DNA from: Azospirillum oleiclasticum
GTDB lineage: Bacteria > Pseudomonadota > Alphaproteobacteria > Azospirillales > Azospirillaceae
Length of the DNA stretch: 64,000 nt
NCBI RefSeq assembly: GCF_013423485.1
Contig: NZ_JABFFR010000015.1
Coordinates: 62,001 to 126,000 of the forward strand
Reading direction: 5' to 3'
A program made the translations under genes and the position numbers. The notes under the pieces were generated by a model, which worked only from the letters and a program-made list of their open reading frames with translations, did no database searches and was not told where the DNA came from. Of this stretch, positions 27,178 to 35,265 are shown one piece after another (position 1 is the stretch's first letter; each line of letters begins with the position of its first letter).

Positions 27178-27570
27178 ATGGATGACAACGACTTCACACG
27201 TGGAGAGGCCATGCGGCGCCGCGTGCTCGGCGACGCGCACGTCGATCGCTCGCTCGGCGGTGCCACCGACTTCACGCGCCCGATGCAGGAATTCGTGACC
27301 GAGGTGGCGTGGGGCCGGGTGTGGACGCGGGACGACTTGCCGCCCGCCACCCGCAGCCTGGTCACCGTGGCCTTCCTGATCGCGCTCGGCCGGCCGCATG
27401 AGCTGGCGGCGCACGCGCGCGGTGCGCTCCGCAACGGATGCAGCGCGGCCGAACTCCGGGCCGTGCTGCACCAGGCCGCCATCTACTGCGGCTTCCCGGC
27501 GGCGCTCGATGCGCAGCGTGTGGTGGCGGAGATGCTGGACAGGATCGCCGCCGAGGAGCCGCCTCCCTGA
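27178..27570 (+). CDS. Carboxymuconolactone decarboxylase (CMD) family protein
   Basis: This 130-residue protein resembles PcaC in length and sequence (MRRRVLGDAHVDRSLGG near the start, then GRPHELAAHARGALRNG). PcaC decarboxylates 4-carboxymuconolactone in the protocatechuate pathway. However, no other protocatechuate gene is here, and the CMD superfamily also includes peroxidase-like and unknown proteins. The CxxC motif of AhpD peroxidases is absent. It lies in the operon between the molybdenum hydroxylase and a FAD oxidoreductase, so a lactone or keto-acid decarboxylation step is conceivable. Confidence 0.85.
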   Translation: MDDNDFTRGEAMRRRVLGDAHVDRSLGGATDFTRPMQEFVTEVAWGRVWTRDDLPPATRSLVTVAFLIALGRPHELAAHARGALRNGCSAAELRAVLHQAAIYCGFPAALDAQRVVAEMLDRIAAEEPPP

Positions 27571-27626
27571 CGGGCGCCGGGCGCCGCCGGGAACGCACAA
27601 GGACCACAGGAGGAAGGGAAGAGGGT

Positions 27627-29699
27627 ATGGAGACGATCGAGACCGACGTGCTCGTCATCGGCGGCAACCCGGGCGGCTGCGCGGCGGCGATCGCGGCGGC
27701 GCGCTCCGGACGGACGGTGCTGCTGCTCGAATCCACGAAGACGCTGGGCGGCATCAACGCCAACGGCGTCTTCGGCTTCGACACCGCGGAGCCGGAGGCG
27801 CTGAGCGGCATCGCCAAGGAGATCGAGGCCGCGGTGCGCGCGCATTACGAGCGAGTCGGCCTCAAGGATCCGCTGTTCGAACGGCGCACCGATCAGGTGT
27901 GGGAAAGCCATGTGCTGGCCAGGGTCTGGCAGGAGGCGGTCGAGGCCACGCCCGGGATCACGATGCGGTGCATGGCTGTTCCGGTCGGCCTGGACACCGA
28001 CGACGGCCGGATCCGCGAGGTCCGCTGGCAGGCGGCGTCGGACGTGATGGGCAATGTGGAGCCCGGCGGGCCGGTCGCCGGCGTCGCCCGTGCCCGGATG
28101 GTCGTCGATGCCAGCTACGAGGGCGACGTCACCGCCTGGTCGGGCGCCCCGTACCGCATCGGGCGGGAGGGGCGGTCCTGGCACGAGCCGCACGCCGGCA
28201 TGATCTTCACCAACGACATGCACCCGTCCCCGGACGGGTGGATGCCGCACACGATCCTTCCCGGCAGCACGGGGGAGGGCGACGACGCGATCATGGCCTT
28301 CGCCTGCCGCCTGCACTGCCGCATCTACGACGACCGCTCGCCGGACGCGCCGCACCGGCTGAGGGAGCCGCCGCCGCATTACGATCCCGCCAACTACGAC
28401 TGGAAGCCGCAGGCCGTGCGGCCGGACGGCAGCAAGGTCTGGTTCGCGACGCTCTATGTGCTGGTCAACGAGAAGTTCCTGGTCAACCGCATGGCGCGCG
28501 GGAATGAGCTGGTCGGGCCGAACCGCGACTACATCCTGGCCCACCCGTCGGAACGGCGGGAGCTGCGCCAGCGCTTCATCGACCATGCGCTCGGCTACCT
28601 GTACTTCATCCAGACCGAGGGAGGCATGCCGGAGCTGGGGCTGGCCCACGACGAGTTCCCGGACAACGGCAACATCCCCTACCAGCTCTACATCCGCGAA
28701 GGGCGTCGCATCGTCGGTCACGCCGATATGACCGAGGCCGATGTCAGCCCCTACATCACCGGGGACGGCCTGCGGCCGCCGCTGAAACCCGACGCCGTGG
28801 CCGTCGGCGACTGGACCTTCGAATCCCACGCCTGCCGCGACGGAACGCCGGAGGGCTACGTCTTTCCGGAAGGCTGGATCCTCAACCGCGCCACCCGCAC
28901 TCCCTACCAGGTGCCGTATGGCTGCCTGCTGCCGCGGAGCGTCGACAATCTGCTGGTCGCCGGCCCGATCAGCGCCAGCCATCTGGCCTTCGGCGCGGTC
29001 CGCTGCGAGGCGGCGCGCCTGCAGATCGGCATCGCCGCCGGTGTCGCCGCCGCCCTGGCGCTGGAGCGCGGCTGCCCGCCCGCCGAGGTTCCGGTGGGCG
29101 CGGTGCAGGACGAGCTGATCGCCCGGCGCGGGCAGCTCACCTTCTTCAAGGACGTGCCCGGCCATCATCCGCATTTCGGCGGGATCCAATGGGCGGCGCT
29201 GCGCTGCTTCGTGCCGGCCGATCCGAAATGGCGCTTCTTCCCCGACCATCCCGTCGGCTGGGGCGAGTTCGCGGAGGCCACCATCCGGGTGCTCGGCCTG
29301 CCGGTCAGCGTCACCGGCATGCATTTCGAGGGCATCACCCGGCAGACCCCTTGCTTCCGCTATGTGGAGAGCCTGTACGATCTGGGCTCGCGAGCCGGCA
29401 TCGATCTGTTCGGGGTGATGAAGCTGGCGCAGGTGGATCCCATCCCGGAGATCCTCCGCCTATACAGCGAGCCGCGACTCCTCCCCTTCACGCCGGACGC
29501 GCCGCTGACCGGGGCGGAGGCCGCCGGCTTCCTGTCGCGGGTTGTCGATGCGGTCGGACGCCGACCCGAGGACGGCGTCAACGGGCTTGCCGGGTTGGAC
29601 GGCGGCGGCTGGCTTACCCGCGGAGCGATGTGCACCCTCCTGCGGGCCGCAGACGCCGCGATGGGGCCGGGGGCGGGCGTCCGGGCCGGGCGGCCCTGA
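27627..29699 (+). CDS. FAD-dependent oxidoreductase (FAD_oxidored family)
   Basis: This 690-residue protein starts with a dinucleotide-binding motif (VLVIGGNPGGCAAAIAAARSG, residues about 9-29) and the following LLLESTKTLGGINA segment, marking a FAD-binding oxidoreductase of the large fumarate-reductase-like superfamily. A second FAD-contact region is near VDNLLVAGPISASHLAFGAVR. The start at 27627 is preceded by a purine-rich GGAGGAAGGGAAGAGGG. It ends the TRAP/molybdenum-hydroxylase operon, 40 bases from the convergent regulator gene. Its substrate is unknown; relatives are poorly characterised. Confidence 0.85.
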   Translation: METIETDVLVIGGNPGGCAAAIAAARSGRTVLLLESTKTLGGINANGVFGFDTAEPEALSGIAKEIEAAVRAHYERVGLKDPLFERRTDQVWESHVLARVWQEAVEATPGITMRCMAVPVGLDTDDGRIREVRWQAASDVMGNVEPGGPVAGVARARMVVDASYEGDVTAWSGAPYRIGREGRSWHEPHAGMIFTNDMHPSPDGWMPHTILPGSTGEGDDAIMAFACRLHCRIYDDRSPDAPHRLREPPPHYDPANYDWKPQAVRPDGSKVWFATLYVLVNEKFLVNRMARGNELVGPNRDYILAHPSERRELRQRFIDHALGYLYFIQTEGGMPELGLAHDEFPDNGNIPYQLYIREGRRIVGHADMTEADVSPYITGDGLRPPLKPDAVAVGDWTFESHACRDGTPEGYVFPEGWILNRATRTPYQVPYGCLLPRSVDNLLVAGPISASHLAFGAVRCEAARLQIGIAAGVAAALALERGCPPAEVPVGAVQDELIARRGQLTFFKDVPGHHPHFGGIQWAALRCFVPADPKWRFFPDHPVGWGEFAEATIRVLGLPVSVTGMHFEGITRQTPCFRYVESLYDLGSRAGIDLFGVMKLAQVDPIPEILRLYSEPRLLPFTPDAPLTGAEAAGFLSRVVDAVGRRPEDGVNGLAGLDGGGWLTRGAMCTLLRAADAAMGPGAGVRAGRP

Positions 29700-29709
29700 T
29701 CGTGGCCGC

Positions 29710-29740
29710 GACGGCGAGGCTTTCCGGAGGCCTCGCCGTC
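29710..29740. terminator. Bidirectional terminator-like hairpin
   Basis: GACGGCGAGGC (29710-29720) and GCCTCGCCGTC (29730-29740) form a perfect 11-bp stem with a 9-base loop. It sits between the convergent FAD oxidoreductase and GntR genes and overlaps the stop codon of the latter. It lacks a strong T run. Confidence 0.65.
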
Positions 29741-30491
29741 AGCCGCCGTAGGGCGAGGCGTCCACGGGCTGGTTGATGTCGAGATTGGCCAGTTCGTAGC
29801 CGCGGCGGAAGTCCTTGATGTGCTTCTCCATCCACAGCGCCGTGTGCTTGGGGTCCCGGCCGCGGATGCCGGTGACGATCTCGGTGTGCGCGGCCAGCAG
29901 CCGGTCCTTGGCGTTCAGCCGCGACATCACCTTGTAGAAGGCGGGGTAGAACAGCAGGCCGATCGGCTCGCGCGCCAGCAGCAGCGCGCGGTTGCGGGCG
30001 GCCCGGGCGACGGTCAGATGAAACTCGATGTCGAGCTTCACCAGCCGCTCCTCATGCTCCAGGCACTCCCGGGTGGCGGCGAGGTTGGCGTCGAGGAGCG
30101 CCACGTCCTCCTCCGTCGCCCGCAGGGCGGCCAGCTCCGCGGCCCGCGTTTCCAGCGTCAGCATCGTCTCCCAGAGTTCCTGGAAGGTGATCTCGTGCAG
30201 CACCATCGCCCGGCTCATGCGGGAGGCCAGTTCGCTTTGCCGTGGCACGCTGATCACCAAGCGCCGCGCGCTCTTGCGGAAGACGAGCCCGTTCTGCTCA
30301 AGGACGCGGATCGCCTCGCGCACCGTCGAGCGGTTGACGCCGAGCTGCTTGGCGAGGTCCAGCTCGGACGGAAGCTGCTGGCCGGGCTTGAAGGTCCCCT
30401 CCATGATGCGCTTCTCGATCATCGACGCGACGAGCTGATAGGCCGGCTGCGTCTCGACGCGATCGAAAACCAGGGGCTGGACTGCGGACAC
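29739..30491 (-). CDS. GntR-family regulator, FadR subfamily
   Basis: This 250-residue regulator has an N-terminal winged helix (PSELDLAKQLGVNRSTVREAIRVLEQNGL) and a C-terminal all-helical FCD domain with metal-ligand candidates in DIEFHLTV, LLAAHTEIV and WMEKHIKD. I prefer the GTG at 30491, which has AACGAGGAAAG upstream, over a GTG at 30533 with no ribosome site. FCD regulators typically release DNA when they bind an organic acid or acyl-CoA. Three operators matching the FadR consensus lie at three island promoters, so it is probably the island regulator. Its own promoter at 30576-30604 overlaps a partial operator, suggesting autoregulation. Confidence 0.9.
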   Translation of the reverse strand: MSAVQPLVFDRVETQPAYQLVASMIEKRIMEGTFKPGQQLPSELDLAKQLGVNRSTVREAIRVLEQNGLVFRKSARRLVISVPRQSELASRMSRAMVLHEITFQELWETMLTLETRAAELAALRATEEDVALLDANLAATRECLEHEERLVKLDIEFHLTVARAARNRALLLAREPIGLLFYPAFYKVMSRLNAKDRLLAAHTEIVTGIRGRDPKHTALWMEKHIKDFRRGYELANLDINQPVDASPYGG

Positions 30492-30575
30492 GGCTTTCCT
30501 CGTTGATGCCGGAGATGGGACTGCCACTTCCACAGAAGTAATGCCCGACAGACCAACAGTCGAGCGCTTTTGCGG

Positions 30576-30604
30576 ACTATACGCCTTTCACGATTGTACA
30601 CCAA
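30576..30604 (-). promoter_or_regulatory. Promoter of the GntR-family regulator
   Basis: On the minus strand TTGGTG (30604-30599) and TATAGT (30581-30576) are separated by 17 bases. The sequence running out of the -10 element, TAGTCCGCAA, resembles the island operator with one base missing. This hints at weak autoregulation. Confidence 0.55.
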
Positions 30605-30711
30605 ACTCTTTTCGCACCGGACCACACCCTCTGTCTCCAGCGGAATCGCACCAGTTCGGAGCGCCTGCAAGACATCAGGGGTATGGATCCATGGCGTGAT
30701 TCGAAACTGGC

Positions 30712-30740
30712 TTGACAGCACAGATGGACGAAACGATGAT
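30712..30740 (+). promoter_or_regulatory. Promoter of the LivFGHM operon
   Basis: TTGACA (30712-30717) and GATGAT (30735-30740) are separated by 17 bases. The expected start near 30747 is inside operator site 3, the same layout as at the other two island promoters. Confidence 0.6.
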
Positions 30741-30744
30741 CCGA

Positions 30745-30755
30745 TAGTCGGACAA
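30745..30755. promoter_or_regulatory. FadR-type operator, site 3
   Basis: TAGTCGGACAA matches TNGTNNNACNA exactly and differs from site 1 at one central base. Confidence 0.68.
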
Positions 30756-30810
30756 TAATTGCGGAGGCGACCCTGTTGCCGCCTCAGCAAAAAGGGAGGA
30801 GGTCATCACC

Positions 30811-31085
30811 ATGACGCGCCGCATCGCAGTGGCCATGCCGGCCATCGCTTTTGCACCGCAGTCCGCCGCGGCCCATGCACAGGAGCCGTTCACTCCCTTC
30901 GCCATCGACCGCACCAGCCCGAAGGCGATGGCCGAAGGGCTTTCTGGTTTCTCGATCAGCGATGGTCGGACAGATGGAGTGGCCAAGCGGCTGCTTTCTC
31001 ATGTCCTTCCGCCGGCCCCCGCCGCTCCGCAATGCGCCGGGAATGGGGGATCACGCCACACGGCAGCGGTCGGGGACGGTCCGGC
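30811..31085 (+). pseudogene. Truncated leader of a substrate-binding protein gene
   Basis: An ATG at 30811 with an excellent ribosome site (GGGAGGAGGT, 30797 onward) starts a signal-peptide-like sequence (MTRRIAVAMPAIAFA...AHAQ) followed by EPFTPFAIDRTSPKA. This matches the mature N-terminus of the binding protein at 10301-11617 (EQFVPIAIYRTGPYA) at 9 of 15 positions. The similarity then stops, and the frame runs on as unrelated sequence to the start of livF. It is best read as the 5-prime remnant of a binding-protein gene whose body was deleted. The remnant still carries the operon's promoter and ribosome site, so a short exported peptide could be made. Confidence 0.65.
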
Positions 31086-31922
31086 ATGATGTCCGAAACA
31101 CAGCCGCTGCTGGCCGTCAACGGCGTGGAGGTGGTCTACGACCGTGCGGCGCTGGTGCTCAAGTCGGTGTCCCTGGCGGTTCCGGAGGGGGGCGTGGTCG
31201 CCCTCCTCGGTCCCAACGGCGCCGGCAAGTCCACGACCATGAAGGCCGTCGCCAACCTGCTCCGTGCCGACCGCGGCGAGGTCACCCGCGGCAGCATCGT
31301 CTACGACGGCCGGCGCATCGACCGTCTGGGTGCGGCCGATCTGGCGCCGCGCGGGCTGTCGCTGGTGATGGAGGGCCGGCACTGCTTCGCCAGCCTGAGC
31401 GTCGAGGAGAACCTGCGCGTCGGCGCCTTCACCCGCCGCGACGGCCGGGCGGCGGTGGCCGACAGCCTCGACCTCGTGTACCGCTGCTTCCCCCGGCTGA
31501 AGCTGCGCCGCGACAGCCCCGCCGGCCTGCTGTCGGGCGGTGAGCAGCAGATGTGCGCCATCGGCCGCGCGCTGATGGCGAAGCCGCGGATGATCCTGTT
31601 GGACGAGCCGTCCATGGGGCTGGCGCCGCAACTCGTCGATGAGATCTTCGAGATCCTCCGGCGGCTGAACCGCGAGGAGGGCGTCAGCTTCCTGCTGGCC
31701 GAACAGAACGCGGCGGCCGCCCTGCGCTACGCCACCCACGCCTATCTGCTGGAGAACGGACGGGTGGTCCTGGACGGCGGCGCCGCCAGTCTGCGCGCCG
31801 ACCCGGTGGTGCAGGCGTCCTATCTCGGGCTCGACGCCGACGGCCGGCAGACCTTCCGTGATCCCGCAGCCGCCCGGCCGCGCCAGCGCTGGCTTTGCTG
31901 CGGCCGATGGAGACCAGAATGA
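31086..31922 (+). CDS. livF: Branched-chain-type ABC transporter ATP-binding protein (LivF)
   Basis: This 278-residue ATPase has Walker A GPNGAGKST, the signature LSGGEQQM and Walker B ILLDEPSMGL. It is one of two ATPases energising the Liv-type importer encoded here. Two adjacent ATG codons (31086, 31089) are possible starts with only a weak upstream site. The C-terminal tail (after about residue 250) is not family-like and may simply be extended. Its stop overlaps the next ATG (ATGA, 31919-31922). Confidence 0.9.
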   Translation: MMSETQPLLAVNGVEVVYDRAALVLKSVSLAVPEGGVVALLGPNGAGKSTTMKAVANLLRADRGEVTRGSIVYDGRRIDRLGAADLAPRGLSLVMEGRHCFASLSVEENLRVGAFTRRDGRAAVADSLDLVYRCFPRLKLRRDSPAGLLSGGEQQMCAIGRALMAKPRMILLDEPSMGLAPQLVDEIFEILRRLNREEGVSFLLAEQNAAAALRYATHAYLLENGRVVLDGGAASLRADPVVQASYLGLDADGRQTFRDPAAARPRQRWLCCGRWRPE

Positions 31923-33565
31923 CATCCCTTCCCCCGCAGGGGGCGCCGCCCGGTGCCGACACCCTGCCGAAGCTGATCGCGCACCACGCGCGGACGCGGC
32001 CGACCCGCCCGGCGATGCGTCACAAGCGCCGCGGCATCTGGCGGACCTGGACCTGGGCCGGGCAGGCCACCGACGTCGCGGCCATCGCCCGGGTGCTGGC
32101 CGAGGCCGGCGTGGCGACCGATGCCGTGGTCGCCACACTCGGCGACAACCGGCCGGAGCTGTACCACGCCATGCTCGCCGCCCAGTGCCTCGGCGCGACG
32201 GCCCTGCCGATCCCGGCAACCGCCGATGCGGATCGTCTCGCAGCCGTGCTGGCGGGACACGTTCCGGCCGTCGTCGTCGCGGAAACCGAGGAGCAGGCGG
32301 ACACCGTTCAGCGGGTCGCGCGGCGGGCCGAACCGGTCGTGCTCCGGCTGGCAGCGCCGGGTGCGTCCGCCTCGTCCATCCCGACGCTGGAGGAGCGCGC
32401 CGCCCGCTTCCGCGACACGCCGGCCGACTGGTTCGCGGCCAAGGCCGCCGCCACGCGGGCCGACGCCGTGGCCGTCGTGCTGCACAGCGCCGGGATCCAG
32501 GGGAAGCCGCGCCCGGTGCCGCTGAGCCACGCCGATCTTCTGTCGGCGGCATCGACCGGCGCCGCGGCACTGGCGCTGACGCCGGAGGATCTGGCGCTGG
32601 CGTTCCTGCCGATGGACAGCGTGCTCGACCAGGGTATGCTCGTCGTGCCGGCGCTCGTGGCCGGCCATTGCGTCGCCTGCGCCGAAAGCCCGGCGACCAT
32701 CGCGACCGACCTCCACGACCTGGCGCCGACGGTAATCGTCGCACCCCCACGCGCCTTCGAACTGATCGACCGCCGCATCCGCCGCCACCTGCCGGTGGAC
32801 CGGCCACTGGTGCGCATCGCCAGCGCGCTGGGAGCGGCCGGGCGCCGCCTGCTGCTGTCGGCGCCCCTTCTCAACGCGCTCGGCCTGCGCCGCTTGCGCG
32901 TCGCGGTCTCGGTCGGCGACGCGCTGGGGCCCGGCTGCGCGGTCCGGCTTCGTGCGCTCGGCGTCCCGCTGCGCCAGGGATATGGGCTGGCGGAGGCAGC
33001 CGGGCTGGTGGCGCTGGAGCGGGACGAGGGCGGCACGATGCAGCCGCTGCCGGGGGTGTCCGTCACCACCGTGGACGGTCAGCTCCGCGTCCGGCGCGAC
33101 GATGGCCGCTGGATCGACACCGGTGATGCCGCGAGCCTCACACCGGATGGCGGCATGACCCTGCTCGGCCGTCGCGACGCCCGGCTCGCCGTCGGCGGGC
33201 ACCCGCTCGACCCCGCGGCGGTCGAGGCGGATCTGCGTGGCCACGACGCGATCGACCGGGCCTTCGTCCAGGGGGACGGCAGCGGTCGGCTGGCCGCCCT
33301 CCTGGTGCTCGACCCCGACACGGTCGGACGATGGGCGCACCGGCAGGGGATCGCGCTGGCCGGTGGCATGACGACGGGGCCGGTGCGCGACCTCGCCGCC
33401 CGTCTCGTCGAGGCGACCAACGCGGCGCTGCATTCCCGACACGGCGCCGACGCGATCGCCCGGTTCGACATCGCGACCGGCCGCATCGACGCGGCGCTCA
33501 CTCCGACCGGGCGGCTGCGCCGGCATCTGCTGGCGCGCGCGGTGCCGCGGGGGAGGGAGGCATGA
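31919..33565 (+). CDS. Degenerate AMP-binding (acyl-CoA ligase-like) protein
   Basis: This 548-residue protein has the overall layout of an acyl-CoA ligase and is found, as usual for this operon type, between livF and livG. Key motifs are altered: the phosphate-binding loop (usually YTSGTTGxPKG) reads LHSAGIQGKPRP, and the C-terminal catalytic lysine position (usually PTGK) reads PTGRLRRH. GYGLAEAAG and IDTGDA remain. It may therefore be inactive as a ligase, or a divergent or regulatory homologue that helps couple transport to CoA activation. Its ATG overlaps the livF stop. The intact ligase of the island is at 11898-13601. Confidence 0.85.
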   Translation: MTSLPPQGAPPGADTLPKLIAHHARTRPTRPAMRHKRRGIWRTWTWAGQATDVAAIARVLAEAGVATDAVVATLGDNRPELYHAMLAAQCLGATALPIPATADADRLAAVLAGHVPAVVVAETEEQADTVQRVARRAEPVVLRLAAPGASASSIPTLEERAARFRDTPADWFAAKAAATRADAVAVVLHSAGIQGKPRPVPLSHADLLSAASTGAAALALTPEDLALAFLPMDSVLDQGMLVVPALVAGHCVACAESPATIATDLHDLAPTVIVAPPRAFELIDRRIRRHLPVDRPLVRIASALGAAGRRLLLSAPLLNALGLRRLRVAVSVGDALGPGCAVRLRALGVPLRQGYGLAEAAGLVALERDEGGTMQPLPGVSVTTVDGQLRVRRDDGRWIDTGDAASLTPDGGMTLLGRRDARLAVGGHPLDPAAVEADLRGHDAIDRAFVQGDGSGRLAALLVLDPDTVGRWAHRQGIALAGGMTTGPVRDLAARLVEATNAALHSRHGADAIARFDIATGRIDAALTPTGRLRRHLLARAVPRGREA

Positions 33566-34362
33566 TCCCGCGCAGGCCCATCGGCGACGTGCTGCTCAGC
33601 GCCCGCTCCATCAGCCTGTCCTTCGGCGGCGTGAAGGCGCTGAACGACATCTCCATCGAGGTCCGCCGCCACGAGATCCTGTCGATCATCGGCCCGAACG
33701 GGGCCGGCAAGACGTCGATGCTGAACGTCATCAACGGCGTCTACCACCCGCAGGCCGGCGACATCACGTTCCGTGGCCGCCGCTGGACACGGATGGGCGG
33801 CGCCGAGGCGGCCGCCCAGGGCATCGCCCGCACCTTCCAGAACGTCGCCCTGTTCCGCGGCATGTCCGTCCTCGACAACATCCTGAGCGGGCGTGCCCGA
33901 CGTTTCCGGGCGTCGATCGTCGCGCAGGCGCTGAACCTGCCCCACGCCGTGCGGGAGGAGGTGGCGGAGCGCGGGCGGGTGGAGGAGCTCATCGAGTTCC
34001 TGGACCTGCAGGCGGTCCGCCGGACGCCCGTCGGCACGCTGCCCTATGGTCTGCAGAAGCGGGTGGAACTGGCCCGCGCGCTGGCGGCGGAGCCGGAACT
34101 GCTCCTGCTCGACGAGCCGATGGCCGGCATGACGTTCGAGGAGAAGCAGGACATGTGCCGTTTCGTCCTCGACGTGAACCGCGTGCTCGGCACGACCGTC
34201 GTGCTGATCGAGCACGACATCGGCGTCGTCATGGACCTGTCCGACCGCATCGCGGTGCTCGATTACGGCCGCAAGATCGCCGACGGCCCGCCGGACGCCG
34301 TACGCGGCAACGCCGAGGTGATCGCCGCCTATCTCGGCACCAACCACGGCATCGCCGCCTAG
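33562..34362 (+). CDS. livG: Branched-chain-type ABC transporter ATP-binding protein (LivG)
   Basis: This 266-residue ATPase has Walker A GPNGAGKTS, the LivG-type ARTFQNVALFRGMSV region, a modified signature (LPYGLQKRVELARAL) and Walker B LLLLDEPMAGM. Its ATG overlaps the preceding stop by four bases and has GGGAGGGAGG upstream. It pairs with LivF to power the importer. Confidence 0.92.
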   Translation: MIPRRPIGDVLLSARSISLSFGGVKALNDISIEVRRHEILSIIGPNGAGKTSMLNVINGVYHPQAGDITFRGRRWTRMGGAEAAAQGIARTFQNVALFRGMSVLDNILSGRARRFRASIVAQALNLPHAVREEVAERGRVEELIEFLDLQAVRRTPVGTLPYGLQKRVELARALAAEPELLLLDEPMAGMTFEEKQDMCRFVLDVNRVLGTTVVLIEHDIGVVMDLSDRIAVLDYGRKIADGPPDAVRGNAEVIAAYLGTNHGIAA

Positions 34363-34371
34363 GAGGATCCC

Positions 34372-35262
34372 ATGGACGGGCTTTGGTTCTTCGTGGAGGC
34401 GCTGGTCGGGGGGCTCCTGTCCGGCGTCATGTACACGCTGGTGGCCCTCGGCTTCGTGCTGATCTACAAGGCCTCCGGCGTCTTCAACTTCGCCCAGGGC
34501 GCCATGGTCCTGTTCGCCGCGCTGACCTTCGTCGGCTTCGTCGAGCTGGGCCTGCCGTTCTGGATGGCGCTGGCGGCGGCGTTGGGCGTGATGATGCTCC
34601 TCGCCGTCGGCATCGAGCGCGTGGTGCTGCGCCCGCTGGTCGGGCAGCCGCCGATCATCCTGTTCATGGCGACCATCGGGCTCAGCATCTTCCTGGAAGG
34701 CTTCGCCCAGGCCGTCTGGGGCAGCCAGGTGCGCGCGCTCGACCTTGGCATTCCCGACATGCCGATGGAGATCGACCGTGTGCTGATCAGCCGGTTCGAC
34801 CTGACCGCCGCCGTCATCGCGGCCGGGCTGGTGATCGCGCTGTCGCTCTTCTTCAGCCACACCCGCATGGGCCGCGCCTTGCGCGCGGTGGCCGACGACA
34901 GCCAGGCGGCGCAGGTCGCCGGCGTGCCGCTGAACCTGATCTGGGCGGTGGTCTGGGGAGCGGCCGGGCTGGTGGCGCTGGTGGCGGGGCTGGTCTGGGG
35001 TGCGCGCCTCGGCGTCCAGTTCAGCCTGACGCTGATCGCGCTGAAGGCGCTGCCGGTGCTGATCCTCGGCGGCTTCGATTCCGTCGCCGGCGCCATCGTC
35101 GGCGGGCTGATCATCGGCGCCTCCGAGAAGCTCGCCGAGATCTACGTCGGCGCCCTGATCGGCGGCGGCATCGAGAACTGGTTTCCCTACGCGCTGGCCA
35201 TCGCCTTCCTGCTCGTCCGTCCGGGCGGGCTTTTCGGCGGCAAGCGGGTCATGAGGGTCTGA
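34372..35262 (+). CDS. livH: Branched-chain-type ABC transporter permease (LivH)
   Basis: This 296-residue membrane protein has about eight hydrophobic segments and the LivH motifs GVMYTLVALGFVLIYKASGVFNFAQG-like N-terminus and MGRALRAVADD. AGGAGG precedes the ATG. It forms half of the transport channel. Confidence 0.92.
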   Translation: MDGLWFFVEALVGGLLSGVMYTLVALGFVLIYKASGVFNFAQGAMVLFAALTFVGFVELGLPFWMALAAALGVMMLLAVGIERVVLRPLVGQPPIILFMATIGLSIFLEGFAQAVWGSQVRALDLGIPDMPMEIDRVLISRFDLTAAVIAAGLVIALSLFFSHTRMGRALRAVADDSQAAQVAGVPLNLIWAVVWGAAGLVALVAGLVWGARLGVQFSLTLIALKALPVLILGGFDSVAGAIVGGLIIGASEKLAEIYVGALIGGGIENWFPYALAIAFLLVRPGGLFGGKRVMRV

Positions 35263-35265
35263 CGC

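Larger units (their letters stand above)
30492..30810. other. Divergent control region, regulator and Liv operon
   Basis: About 320 bases, more AT-rich than the neighbours. It holds the regulator promoter (30576-30604), the Liv operon promoter (30712-30740) and operator site 3 (30745-30755). No gene is seen. Confidence 0.55.
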
